Origin: Evansella alkalicola
GTDB taxonomy: Bacteria; Bacillota; Bacilli; Bacillales; Salisediminibacteriaceae
Reading direction: 5' to 3'
NCBI RefSeq assembly: GCF_019042735.1
Contig: NZ_JAHQCR010000030.1
Coordinates: 124,001-188,000 of the forward strand
DNA: 64,000 nt
Shown: piece by piece, positions 1-8,221 of the stretch
Layout of the letters: every line of letters starts with the position of its first letter
Numbering within the stretch: position 1 is the stretch's first letter
The notes under the pieces: model-generated
The model's database searches: none
Seen by the model: the letters and a program-made list of their open reading frames with translations, nothing else
Told to the model about the DNA's origin: nothing
Program-made: the position numbers and the translations under genes

Positions 1-503
1 TCCTTATCAATACGGATGATCAAGACGTCATCAAGTTTCTGAAGTACTTTACTTTCCTATCTAAAGAAGAGATTGATGCACTAGAAACAGAAGTTGCTGA
101 GCGTCCTCATGAGCGTGCTGCTCAAATTAGGTTGGCCCAAGAGTTGACTGCGTTTGTGCATGGAGAATCAGCCGTAGAACAAGCCGAAAACATATCTAAG
201 GCCCTATTCGGCGGTGGCGATTTAAAGAAACTTACAGCCGATGAAGTTTTACAAGGCTTTAAGGATGTACCTACTTACAAAGTGGATACTGATGATGTAG
301 GGCTAATTGATCTCTTAGTAGATGCTGGTATTTCACCATCAAAGCGTCAGGCACGTGAAGATATAAAAAATGGTGCTGTATATATTAATGGTGAAAGAAC
401 GCAGGAAATGGATAAGATCATTAGTGGTGAGGAAAAAATCGAAGGCAAATTCACGATTATTCGCAGAGGTAAGAAAAAGAATTACCTCATTCGATACAAA
501 TAA
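1..503 (+). CDS. tyrS: Tyrosyl-tRNA synthetase, C-terminal part (start outside window)
   Basis: The frame is open from base 3, so this is the last 166 or so residues of a class I tyrosyl-tRNA synthetase, which charges tRNA-Tyr in the cytoplasm. The visible part holds the end of the helical anticodon-binding region and the C-terminal S4-type RNA-binding domain (SPSKRQAREDI, then VYINGER, ending RRGKKKNYLIRYK), which grips the long variable arm of tRNA-Tyr. The end matches the usual tyrS C-terminus closely. It runs convergently to rpsD, as in B. subtilis, and a hairpin terminator follows at once. A TTG at 132 is only an internal Leu codon. Confidence 0.96.
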   Translation, partial: LINTDDQDVIKFLKYFTFLSKEEIDALETEVAERPHERAAQIRLAQELTAFVHGESAVEQAENISKALFGGGDLKKLTADEVLQGFKDVPTYKVDTDDVGLIDLLVDAGISPSKRQAREDIKNGAVYINGERTQEMDKIISGEEKIEGKFTIIRRGKKKNYLIRYK

Positions 504-532
504 GAAATACCAAAGCTATATTATGCTTGCTG

Positions 533-565
533 AGGTGTTCCAAGAGGAGCACCTTTTTATTTGTT
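533..565 (+). terminator. Intrinsic terminator of tyrS
   Basis: Nine-base stem AGGTGTTCC / GGAGCACCT (one G-U pair) with an AAGA loop, followed by TTTTATTTGTTTT, 29 bases after the tyrS stop. Confidence 0.85.
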
Positions 566-678
566 TTAGGAAATTATAAAATTCTCAAACTGAGGATAAC
601 TCGTGGATTAATATATGTGTAGGGAGTTATCTTGCTGAAGCTTAGTAGTGGAGTGTCTAAAAAGATACTAAATTGTTA

Positions 679-1033
679 TCTCACGGGAGATTCTAACTTT
701 TGTTGATTTTCGCGTTCGATAAGCGGTCAATCTCACGGGAGATTCTTGATTTTGTTGATTTTCGCGTTCGATAAGCGGTCAATCTCACGCGAGTTTCTTG
801 ATTTTGCTCATTTTCACGTTCGATAAGCGGTCAATCTCACGGGAGATTCTAACTTTTGTTGATTTTCGCGTTCGATAAGCGGTCAATCTCACGCGAGATT
901 CCTGCTTTTGTTGATTTTCGCGTTAGATAAGCAGTCAATCTCACGGGAGATTCTAACTTTTGTTGATTTTCGCGTTCGATAAGTGGTCAATCTCACGGGA
1001 GATTCTTGATTTTGCTCATTTTCGCGTTCGATA
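679..1033. repeat. Tandem array: seven copies of a 52-bp unit with a central palindrome
   Basis: Units begin at 679, 731, 783, 835, 887, 939 and 991; the last is truncated after 43 bases. Each unit opens with TCTCACGGGAGATT or a close variant. With the preceding AA this gives a 6-bp perfect stem (AATCTC/GAGATT) around ACGG or ACGC. The unit continues with a T-rich stretch, then TTCGCGTTCGATAAGCGGTCAA. Copies differ at the GG/GC of the loop and in the T-rich middle: TAACTTTTGTTG in copies 1, 4 and 6, TTGATTTTGCTC in copies 3 and 7. Copy 3 has a mutation (GAGTTT) in one arm. The array lies between the convergent ends of tyrS and rpsD and encodes no protein I can support. Confidence 0.95.
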
Positions 1034-1101
1034 TATGTTAATTTTTTGGTGTTTAGATGTTCGCATTAGTTCTACAAGTGTAATTGTAAATGCGGACAAA
1101 A

Positions 1102-1134
1102 CCATAAAAATAACCCTCATATAATATGAGGGTT
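1102..1134 (-). terminator. Intrinsic terminator of rpsD
   Basis: Perfect 10-bp stem AACCCTCATA / TATGAGGGTT with a 3-base loop (1112-1134). Read on the minus strand it is followed by ATTTTTATGG, and it lies 9 bases beyond the rpsD stop. Confidence 0.9.
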
Positions 1135-1142
1135 AAATAACA

Positions 1143-1745
1143 TTAACGTGAGTAGAACTCAACGATAAGCTGTTCTGAAATTTCAGCTGGTAATTCAGAA
1201 CGCTCTGGTAAACGAGTGTAATTTCCTTCAAGCTTATCAGCATCAAACTCTAAGTAAGCTGGTACGAAGTCGTTAACTTCAATAGAATTCTTAACGATGT
1301 CAAGGTTACGTGATTTCTCACGAATTCCAATTACTTGTCCAGGTGCTACACGGTATGAAGGAATGTCTACGCGACCTCCATCAACAGTAACGTGACCGTG
1401 GTTTACAAGTTGACGAGCTTGACGACGAGTACGAGCAAGACCTAAGCGATAAACAAGGTTATCAAGACGTGATTCAAGAAGAATCATGAAGTTTTCACCA
1501 TGGATACCTTGGATTTTACCTGCTTGATCAAATAATTTACGGAATTGACGTTCGTTCATTCCGTACATGTGACGTAACTTCTGCTTCTCTTGAAGTTGAA
1601 GTCCGTACTCAGAAAGTTTTTTACGTTGGTTAGGACCGTGTTCACCAGGTCCATAAGGGCGCTTCTGAAGTTCTTTTCCAGTACCAGTTAGGGAAATTCC
1701 TAAACGACGGGAAAGCTTCCAGCTTGGTCCAGTATATCGAGCCAT
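1143..1745 (-). CDS. rpsD: 30S ribosomal protein S4
   Basis: Primary 16S rRNA-binding protein that nucleates 30S assembly and, in Bacillus, represses its own synthesis. The 200 residues equal the usual Bacillus length. The N-terminus MARYTGPSWKLSRRLGISL is typical of the zinc-free form, and an S4 RNA-binding domain occupies about residues 92-155 (ESRLDNLVYRLGLARTRRQA). The start is ATG with GGAGGAG just upstream. It is monocistronic, with its own promoter at 1990-2018, a leader of about 240 bases and a terminator. Confidence 0.98.
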   Translation of the reverse strand: MARYTGPSWKLSRRLGISLTGTGKELQKRPYGPGEHGPNQRKKLSEYGLQLQEKQKLRHMYGMNERQFRKLFDQAGKIQGIHGENFMILLESRLDNLVYRLGLARTRRQARQLVNHGHVTVDGGRVDIPSYRVAPGQVIGIREKSRNLDIVKNSIEVNDFVPAYLEFDADKLEGNYTRLPERSELPAEISEQLIVEFYSR

Positions 1746-1983
1746 AATTAGCTCCTCCTTTATATATAAGTGTTCGTGAAATAAATAACAGTGGTAATCC
1801 CATTCACTCGGTCATTTTATTTTCATGTACCTTCGCCTCGACAGCTAGAGGTTACGCGGTACACCTCGTTTTATAGCTGTGATCATCACACAGCGACACA
1901 GGCGTGCCAGCACTTTAAGATGTGCTATCAAACGGGAATAAAATGAATCAAATGATGTTTACCTTGGCTGTCTTATTTGCACA
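1746..1983 (-). promoter_or_regulatory. rpsD 5' leader (S4 autoregulatory RNA)
   Basis: The transcript upstream of rpsD can fold extensively. A 9-bp long-range stem pairs CATTTTATT (from 1937-1945) with AATAAAATG (from 1813-1821). Inside it, on the minus strand, are AGCAC/GTGCT, CTGTG/CACAG, and GTACC/GGTAC enclosing CCTC/GAGG. B. subtilis rpsD is known to be controlled by S4 binding to such a leader; equivalence here is inferred from position and structure. Confidence 0.75.
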
Positions 1984-1989
1984 AAGAAT

Positions 1990-2018
1990 AGTGTATAATT
2001 TCTATGATTAGATGTCAA
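1990..2018 (-). promoter_or_regulatory. SigmaA promoter of rpsD
   Basis: On the minus strand: TTGACA (2013-2018), 17-base spacer, TACACT (1990-1995). A consensus -35 box suits a highly expressed ribosomal gene. Confidence 0.8.
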
Positions 2019-2052
2019 GGGGAATTCCTTGTTACTAATATATATTCTTAAA

Positions 2053-2538
2053 TTAGTATACGTGACGTAATAAAGTAGTAACGAAATGCTCTAGGCCAGA
2101 CTGATCCTCTTTAGTAAAACGCGCCTTTATAGGGCTATCAATATCAAGGACTCCAATCACTTCATCATTTTCATTGATCAAGGGTATAACAATTTCTGAA
2201 TTAGACGCTGCATCACAGGCGATATGGCCAGGAAATTGATGTACATCTTCGACTAGTAAAGTCTTCTTTTCTTTCACTGCTGTTCCACAAACACCTCTTC
2301 CACTTTGTATTCGGACGCAAGCAGGTAACCCTTGGAAAGGTCCTAAAACTAATTGATCCTCTTTCCATAAATAAAAACCTACCCAATTAATATCATGAAG
2401 AAACTGATTTAATAATGCAGATGCATTACTTAAGTTTGCAATGATATCATTTTCACCTTCAAGTAGTGCATCTAATTGTTTTGATAACATGTTATATCGT
2501 TCTTGGATATTTCCTTTATATTCTTGAGCTTCAAACAT
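2053..2538 (-). CDS. ytsP: GAF-domain free methionine-(R)-sulfoxide reductase
   Basis: Small cytoplasmic GAF protein of 161 residues. The family reduces free methionine-R-sulfoxide. The three family cysteines are present at about Cys74 (PACVRI), Cys84 (GVCGTA) and Cys108 (IACDAAS), as are the VGFYL and GVLDIDSP segments, so the redox site looks intact. It sits upstream of rpsD and divergent from refZ, as ytsP does in B. subtilis. The start is ATG with an adequate AGGTTT-type site; the N-terminal 15 residues are poorly conserved. Confidence 0.9.
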   Translation of the reverse strand: MFEAQEYKGNIQERYNMLSKQLDALLEGENDIIANLSNASALLNQFLHDINWVGFYLWKEDQLVLGPFQGLPACVRIQSGRGVCGTAVKEKKTLLVEDVHQFPGHIACDAASNSEIVIPLINENDEVIGVLDIDSPIKARFTKEDQSGLEHFVTTLLRHVY

Positions 2539-2692
2539 ATTAAAACCTCCATTTTTTATTGCAAGAATTATAACATAACTATAGAGTGATAGCTTAGAAT
2601 TATGGCTTAAAATGTCGATACTTTTAAAAGGGATTTGTCCAATTTCATGGTATTATTGAATAGAATACTTTTTTGAAAACAAGGTGGTGCTT

Positions 2693-3298
2693 ATGGGGAA
2701 AAAAGCGTCAAAAAATAAGGTGGCAAACGCAGCTGTTGAGTTGTTCAATTTACAAGGCTATTCAGGTACCTCAGTAAGAGATATAGCTAAACATGCAGAA
2801 TGTAATGTGGCTTTAATATCTTATTATTTTGGCAGTAAGCAAGGTCTCTTGGAGCATTTAATCACTGAGTTTTTAGAAGGCTATATTATTCTAATTGAAG
2901 AGCAATCAAGTAGGGCTGAAAATAAGGAGGATTCTGCATATGACTGTTTACTCTCGGCAATATGGGAGGTAATGGTCTTTCAACAAAAAAATCATCATTT
3001 AGCACGGTTTGTTCATAGAGAAATAACCTTGGATACAATGCTAGTGAGAGAGCTCATGACCACTTACCTAGCAAAAGAAAAACATTTATTCCAAACATTT
3101 TTACAAACAGCATATGAAAATAAAGAATTAAAAACCATGCCAAATGAATATTTTGTACTGCAATTACGTGGAATGCTTATTATGCCATTTCTCCACCCAC
3201 AATATATTAGAGAAGTGTACCATTTAATGCCCCATGAGGACCATTTTTTAGACCAATATTTTTCAGAGTTGGCACAGTGGGTAGAGGGGTACTTTTAA
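2693..3298 (+). CDS. refZ: TetR-family regulator RefZ (FtsZ/chromosome-capture regulator)
   Basis: 201-residue TetR-type protein with an N-terminal helix-turn-helix (about residues 8-52: AVELFNLQGYSGTSVRDIAKHA, then LISYYFGSKQGLLEHL in two runs) and a helical C-terminal domain. In B. subtilis RefZ binds motifs near the origin and modulates FtsZ rings during sporulation. The call rests on synteny (ytsP-refZ-hisJ), length and the helix-turn-helix. I chose ATG 2693, with AAGGTGG six bases ahead, over the GTG at 2684, which would overlap that site. Confidence 0.85.
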   Translation: MGKKASKNKVANAAVELFNLQGYSGTSVRDIAKHAECNVALISYYFGSKQGLLEHLITEFLEGYIILIEEQSSRAENKEDSAYDCLLSAIWEVMVFQQKNHHLARFVHREITLDTMLVRELMTTYLAKEKHLFQTFLQTAYENKELKTMPNEYFVLQLRGMLIMPFLHPQYIREVYHLMPHEDHFLDQYFSELAQWVEGYF

Positions 3299-3316
3299 TA
3301 GATTAAATGTATATGT

Positions 3317-4135
3317 TTACCGGTTATTAAAAACATGAAGCAGGTCGTCTAGACCAGTTCCAAGCATGTCTGCACGATGGGCATCAGATCCATAAATGAG
3401 AGGTATGCCCATATCCATTGCTTTCTTAGCATAAGAAAGTGGTGGATAGAATTCTTTGCAATGCTCTTTCACTAATCCAGCTCCATTAAGATCAAGGGAT
3501 AACTGGTGACTTTTTAAAGCGTGTAATACTTTTAGTATATAAGGGTGATCATCAAAGGATCGCTCATGTAGTCGTTGAAATTTTCGTACTAATGTAATGT
3601 GGCCAATTCGGTTTGGCTTATATTTTCCTAAATCAGACTCTATAGATAAAAGTAAAGTCTCAAAATATTTATCATACAGTTTTTCTAAAGAACCAAACTC
3701 TTTGATCATCGATTTGAATTCCTCTGCACTAAAGTCAAGACACATATACTTATCCTGTTTCTTTAGGAAGTGAACAGATAGGATAGAGTCATCAATGTAT
3801 TGTCCCCATTCGTTTAAGAGGATTTTCGTGTCCTCTTCATAACCTTCGATGAAGTCGATTTCTAAACCAATATTAATTTTAATTTCATCCTTATAGATAT
3901 CCTTAATTTGTTTTAATTCGGACAAATATAAATGAAGCTGCTCCATCTTAATAGCACTGTCTTTCTGAGGTGTTGGGTCAGTGAATGCTAATGGTAGAGG
4001 GGCGTGTTCAGAAAAAGTCATTTCTTTATAGCCTAGTAGTAAGGCTTTTTCTATATACATGTGAAATGTGTCTTTTGTTCCGTGAGGACAGTATGGAGAA
4101 TGGATATGCCCATCATAAACATAGTTTTCTTTCAT
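3317..4135 (-). CDS. hisJ: Histidinol-phosphatase, PHP family
   Basis: 272-residue PHP-domain phosphatase for the penultimate step of histidine synthesis (L-histidinol phosphate to histidinol). Metal-binding motifs are visible: DGHIHSPYCPHGT near the N-terminus, SEHAPLP, GLEIDFIEGYE, SVHFL, GHITLVRK and the C-terminal GSDAHRADMLG. Length and position next to refZ match B. subtilis HisJ. It converges on refZ with only 18 bases between stops. AGGAGGA lies just upstream of the ATG. Confidence 0.93.
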   Translation of the reverse strand: MKENYVYDGHIHSPYCPHGTKDTFHMYIEKALLLGYKEMTFSEHAPLPLAFTDPTPQKDSAIKMEQLHLYLSELKQIKDIYKDEIKINIGLEIDFIEGYEEDTKILLNEWGQYIDDSILSVHFLKKQDKYMCLDFSAEEFKSMIKEFGSLEKLYDKYFETLLLSIESDLGKYKPNRIGHITLVRKFQRLHERSFDDHPYILKVLHALKSHQLSLDLNGAGLVKEHCKEFYPPLSYAKKAMDMGIPLIYGSDAHRADMLGTGLDDLLHVFNNR

Positions 4136-4502
4136 GAAGAATTCCTCCTGTTAATATAAAATGAATAATTCTACTTAGGAAATTTCTCCATTTTGAAGAA
4201 AAAAGGAGAAATTAATCAAAAAAAGATATATTTTGTAAGGAAAATGTCGTTTTATATGCTAATATAAGATTAACAAAAATAGTTAGTAAAAGGTAGATAA
4301 TAGTCTATCTTATTAATAGAAAATTATATTTAAAGCTGAAGTACATATGGTCACACGTGTAAGACGTAGATATGGCTACAGAAGTTACTTAAGTAACCTT
4401 TATTTTTGTGCGAAATGACCTTCGACGAGTGGTGCTGCAGCTAAAAAACTCACTCAAATATTGATATAAATTCTATCTTTCAAAGAAAAGGGGCGCCTTC
4501 TT
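4136..4502. other. Gene-free region between hisJ and ezrA with potential RNA structure
   Basis: I find no supportable ORF. From 4334 to 4442 (+) several dyads are nested: AGCTG (4334) with CAGCT (4438), and GGTCA (4349) with TGACC (4416). Inside these lie ACACGTGT, GTAG-ATATGG-CTAC and the 14-base palindrome GTTACTTAAGTAAC (4384-4397). This could be the ezrA leader or an independent small RNA; I recognise no known family. Confidence 0.4.
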
Positions 4503-6203
4503 ATGTTGTTAAATTTCATTTATGTATTTCTTGCTCTAATAATTATAGTTATACTGTATGGCGCTTGGTCAAGAAAGCGAATTTACAAACAGGTGGACAA
4601 ATTAGAAAGTAAAAAAATCCAATTGATGAACACACCAGTTACAGAGGAGCTTTCAAAAATTAAAGGGTTAAAAATGTCTGGAGAGACAGAAGAAAGGTTT
4701 GAAGAGTGGAGAGAGGTATGGGATGAAATAGTCACCCTTCAATTACCAGACATTGAAGAAAAGTTATTCGATATTGAAGAACTTGCCAATAAGTATCGCT
4801 TTAGTAGAGCTAGAAGATATATTTCTTTTGTAGATGAGGAATTAAATAAGATAACTAGTCATATCGGGGATATGGTAGAAGAGGTTGAGAAACTAGTAGA
4901 GAGTGAACAGCAAAATCGTGAAGAGATTACAGTAGTGAGAGACTTATACGATGAAGTGAAGAAAAAGCTATGGGCACAGAAATCCACTTTAAGTGGCTCT
5001 GGGGCAAGTATTGAGCGTAAATTGAAAGAATTAAACGGTGTTTTTACCACCTTCGAGCAACAAACAGAGGAAGGGAATTATTTACAAGCTAGAGAATTAC
5101 TCCTTTCCCTTCGTGAAGACATCAATGTTGTTAGTCAGATCATTGATAAAGTTCCTCAGCACTTAATTTTGATTGAAAAGGAAATTCCCAACCAATTGGA
5201 AGAGTTAATGCAGGGGTTAACTGAAATGGAAGAAGATGATTACCCAATAGAACATTTTTCGTTTAAGTTTCAAATCAAGGAGATGAAATCGAGTCTCTTC
5301 GCACTTATCCCACTCGTTGAAAATTTGCAGCTTGAAAAAGTAGAAGAACCGTTAGAAACTATTCAAAAGCAAATTGATGAGATTTATGAGAAGTTAGAGC
5401 ATGAAGCAATATCAAGAAAACATGTAGATAGTGTTTTACCTGATATTAAAGAAAGGGTAGAAAGGCTACCTAAGCAAATAGAGGAATTAAAAACTGAAAC
5501 AGAAAGCGTGAAGCTTAGTTATAGAATTTCTGAGGAAGAAGACCGGTCACAGCTTAAAATAGAAAAAAAGTTGAAGGATCTATTAAATAAATATGTTGTC
5601 ATAGATGACTCTATTGAGGAAAAAAAGCAAACCTATACTTCCATTAGAGTAGCACTTGATGAATTAAGTACTAATGTAGAAGAAGTAGAAAAAGATATTG
5701 CCGAGTGTATGAAACGCTTAGACCATTTAAGGAAAGATGAACGTAGTGCAGAGGACGCAATCCTCGAATTAAGGAATAAGTTGATCTATGCACAAAAACA
5801 TCTTAAACGAAGTAATTTACCAGGTGTACCTAACACGTTACTTGTCCAGCTTGATGAGGCACAAAAATTACTATTTTCTGCATCTGATAAATTAAATGAA
5901 ATACCAATCTCAATGGAAGAAGTCGTTTATAAAGTTGATGAAGCAAAAGAATACGTGAATCAGTGTGTAGGTAAATTGAATGAAGTAATAGAAGATGCAA
6001 AACTTGCAGAATCTGTTATTCAATATGGAAATCGTTATCGAAGAAATAATGATGAAATAAATATTAAGTTGTTACAAGCGGAGGATTGCTTTAGAAACTA
6101 CCAATATGACGAAGCCTTGGAAATTGCAACTGATGCAGTGAAAACATTTGATCCTAATGTTATTGAAAACGTAAAAAACTACCAACCATTACAACGAACT
6201 TAG
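4503..6203 (+). CDS. ezrA: Septation ring formation regulator EzrA
   Basis: 566-residue membrane-anchored negative regulator of FtsZ ring assembly. It has one N-terminal transmembrane helix (about residues 2-20, FIYVFLALIIIVILYG) followed by a long cytoplasmic region of heptad-rich, spectrin-like helices dominated by E, K and L. The C-terminal QNR patch, needed in B. subtilis for mid-cell localisation, is visible as QYGNRYR at residues 507-513. Length is near B. subtilis EzrA (about 562). The start is ATG behind AAAGGGG. A small membrane-anchored protein follows 16 bases downstream. Confidence 0.97.
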   Translation: MLLNFIYVFLALIIIVILYGAWSRKRIYKQVDKLESKKIQLMNTPVTEELSKIKGLKMSGETEERFEEWREVWDEIVTLQLPDIEEKLFDIEELANKYRFSRARRYISFVDEELNKITSHIGDMVEEVEKLVESEQQNREEITVVRDLYDEVKKKLWAQKSTLSGSGASIERKLKELNGVFTTFEQQTEEGNYLQARELLLSLREDINVVSQIIDKVPQHLILIEKEIPNQLEELMQGLTEMEEDDYPIEHFSFKFQIKEMKSSLFALIPLVENLQLEKVEEPLETIQKQIDEIYEKLEHEAISRKHVDSVLPDIKERVERLPKQIEELKTETESVKLSYRISEEEDRSQLKIEKKLKDLLNKYVVIDDSIEEKKQTYTSIRVALDELSTNVEEVEKDIAECMKRLDHLRKDERSAEDAILELRNKLIYAQKHLKRSNLPGVPNTLLVQLDEAQKLLFSASDKLNEIPISMEEVVYKVDEAKEYVNQCVGKLNEVIEDAKLAESVIQYGNRYRRNNDEINIKLLQAEDCFRNYQYDEALEIATDAVKTFDPNVIENVKNYQPLQRT

Positions 6204-6219
6204 TGAGGGAAGATGTAAC

Positions 6220-6606
6220 TTGAAAAAACAATTATTGCTCTTGGTGCCAATTGGAGCTTTATGTATAGGTATATGGGTACTGGTGATTTTTTCCATTTTT
6301 ATTGATGATAATGATACAGTTGTGATAGATCAACACGATCCAGATTTTGTTGATAGGCAGTTAGATGAGATAAGTGATTCAGAGCCAGAGCAGAAAAAAT
6401 CCAGTGAACCTGAAGTGGAGATTGATGATAGAGAGTTAACATACGATAATAGTTATGAAAAAGTAATATCTAATGCTAATGAATATGAATACACATCTAT
6501 AGATTATAGTGTGAGAGGGATATTACCAGGTGATTTTTCAGATATAGCACCTGATAACATTATCTCCATTGACCAATTACTTGAATTTGTAGTATACAAA
6601 AAATAA
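6220..6606 (+). CDS. Small membrane-anchored protein of unknown function
   Basis: 128 residues with a TTG start and TGAGGGA eight bases ahead. An N-terminal hydrophobic segment (about residues 3-29, LLLLVPIGALCIGIWVLVIF) is followed by a very acidic tail rich in D and E (IDDNDT, DFVDRQLDEI, SEPEVEIDD), probably outside the membrane. I do not recognise the family. It lies only 16 bases after ezrA with no promoter seen, so it is likely co-transcribed and could relate to the cell envelope or division; that role is inferred from position only. Confidence 0.7.
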   Translation: MKKQLLLLVPIGALCIGIWVLVIFSIFIDDNDTVVIDQHDPDFVDRQLDEISDSEPEQKKSSEPEVEIDDRELTYDNSYEKVISNANEYEYTSIDYSVRGILPGDFSDIAPDNIISIDQLLEFVVYKK

Positions 6607-6640
6607 CACGATGGTTATTTAACCAACGTGTTATTTTTGT
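6599..6640. terminator. Bidirectional terminator overlapping two stop codons
   Basis: AAATAACACG (6601-6610) pairs with CGTGTTATTT (6627-6636), enclosing TGGTT/AACCA with an ATTT loop. T-rich flanks lie on both sides. The stops of the + gene (6604-6606) and of the - carrier gene (6615-6617) both lie inside the hairpin. Confidence 0.85.
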
Positions 6641-7937
6641 ACTTAATAATTATCCCACCTACAATTCCACCAATAATAGCAGGAAGAATCCAGGCGATTC
6701 CAATATCATGGAAAGGAAAAAGTGAAAGAAATGGTGTAAATGTTTCTCCAAATAAATTTGTAACACTTAGACCATCAGGAATGCTAATGATCGCTCCACC
6801 TATTACTGCACCTCTAAAAACTCCCATATTTTCTTGAAATAGATCTTTTGCTAAAGTTAATAAAATTAATATAATTGCAACTGGATAAATCATTAATAAC
6901 ATTGGTAGAGAAAACTGAATTAATTGTGATAACCCCATATTTGCCATTGAAAAACTAAAAAATGCAATGATGCCAGTTGTCACTTTATAAGGAATGTTTG
7001 GCATAACACGTCTCATATATTCTCCAAAGGCAGTAATTAGTCCAACAGACGTTGTAATACAAGCAAGTGTAATAATTAATGATAATAGGATCAAACCTGT
7101 GTAACCAAGCAGTTCCTGTGAGACTCCTGCTAATATTGCTCCACCATTATCTAGATAACCAATGGAATCCACGCTTGTTGCCCCAAGAAAGGATAACGAA
7201 ATATAAACAAATGACAGACCTAAACCAGCAATTACTCCTACTTGTATCGTTATTTTCATTAAATCATTATATGAAGAAATACCATGTTCCTTTAATCTCA
7301 TAATAATAATAATCCCGAAAACCAAGGCTGCAATAGCATCCATTGTATAGTAACCTTCATGAAACCCTTTAAAGAAGGCTAAATTCTGGTATTCAGTTAA
7401 TGGACTATTTGACGACCCTAATGGTTGAAATACGCCAGTAACGGTAAGTACTAGTAAAATTAATACAATTATTGGCGTTATTATTTTTCCTATTCTCCCA
7501 ACAAGCTTGGAAGGATTTAAACTTAACCAATAACTAATGCTAAAGAAAATGCATGTAAATAATAATAATGAGAGGGTTGATTCTTGTTTAAGATATGGTG
7601 TTAAGCCGATTTCATATGCTACTGACCCTGTTCTAGGTATTCCAAACAATGGTCCAATAGCTAAATAAACAGCCAGTGGAAAAATGATTGCAAACAATGG
7701 GCCTACTCTTTCAGATATCTTTTGTAGGTCTCCACCTGATTTTGCAATAGCTATGATAGCTAATACTGGTAAACCAACTCCAGTGACTAGAAAACCAATT
7801 GTGGCGAATGAGACATTGGTTCCTGCAGCTTGTCCCATTGCAGGTGGAAAGATTAGATTACCAGCTCCAAGAAACAGTGCGAACATCATTAGACCTAATA
7901 TAAAAATATCTTTATTAGTAACTGCATTCGTTTTCAT
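6615..7937 (-). CDS. brnQ: Branched-chain amino acid:cation symporter (LIVCS family)
   Basis: 440-residue integral membrane protein with about 12 hydrophobic segments. The family signature opens the protein (FALFLGAGNLIFPPAMGQAAG), and the family takes up Leu, Ile and Val with Na+ or H+. The frame is open 74 codons further upstream, but the start at 7937 has AAAGGAGA ten bases ahead and begins the conserved region, so I use it. B. subtilis has braB at this place next to ezrA. No T-box is apparent upstream. Confidence 0.92.
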   Translation of the reverse strand: MKTNAVTNKDIFILGLMMFALFLGAGNLIFPPAMGQAAGTNVSFATIGFLVTGVGLPVLAIIAIAKSGGDLQKISERVGPLFAIIFPLAVYLAIGPLFGIPRTGSVAYEIGLTPYLKQESTLSLLLFTCIFFSISYWLSLNPSKLVGRIGKIITPIIVLILLVLTVTGVFQPLGSSNSPLTEYQNLAFFKGFHEGYYTMDAIAALVFGIIIIMRLKEHGISSYNDLMKITIQVGVIAGLGLSFVYISLSFLGATSVDSIGYLDNGGAILAGVSQELLGYTGLILLSLIITLACITTSVGLITAFGEYMRRVMPNIPYKVTTGIIAFFSFSMANMGLSQLIQFSLPMLLMIYPVAIILILLTLAKDLFQENMGVFRGAVIGGAIISIPDGLSVTNLFGETFTPFLSLFPFHDIGIAWILPAIIGGIVGGIIIKYKNNTLVK

Positions 7938-8221
7938 ATGTATATAATCTCCTTTATCATTATGAGTAGAATACAAAAGACAATGAATGAATTTTATCAA
8001 ATAAATATCAAAAAGAATAGAAAAATCAAAAAACAAATTTATTAAGAATTTACTGTATATTTTGTTTTTTGGGAGAGTTTTGCGCAGTTCAGTTAAATGT
8101 AAAAGTGTAGGAAATAGTATGATATATATGGTAAGATATATTGTTGGCAGACTAATCAACTTTTTATTAGCAAAATCTGAATTTTGAAAGTCGATTAATT
8201 TATTTTTGAGGAGTATTCAAT

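Noticed and set aside
679..1033. CRISPR array
   Set aside because: The whole 52-base unit is conserved; there are no unique spacers, and no cas genes are in the window.
679..1033. Cluster of parS or Noc-binding sites
   Set aside because: The 16-base palindrome AATCTCACGGGAGATT looks similar in style but does not match parS (TGTTTCACGTGAAACA) or the Noc site as I know them, and the centre is not symmetric.
4384..4403. Terminator at GTTACTTAAGTAAC followed by CTTTATTTTTG
   Set aside because: The stem is only five usable base pairs with no upstream gene on that strand nearby; I treat it as part of the possible structured region.
6615..8159. 514-residue version of the branched-chain amino acid carrier
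   Set aside because: The first 74 residues lack family similarity and a ribosome site; the start at 7937 has both.
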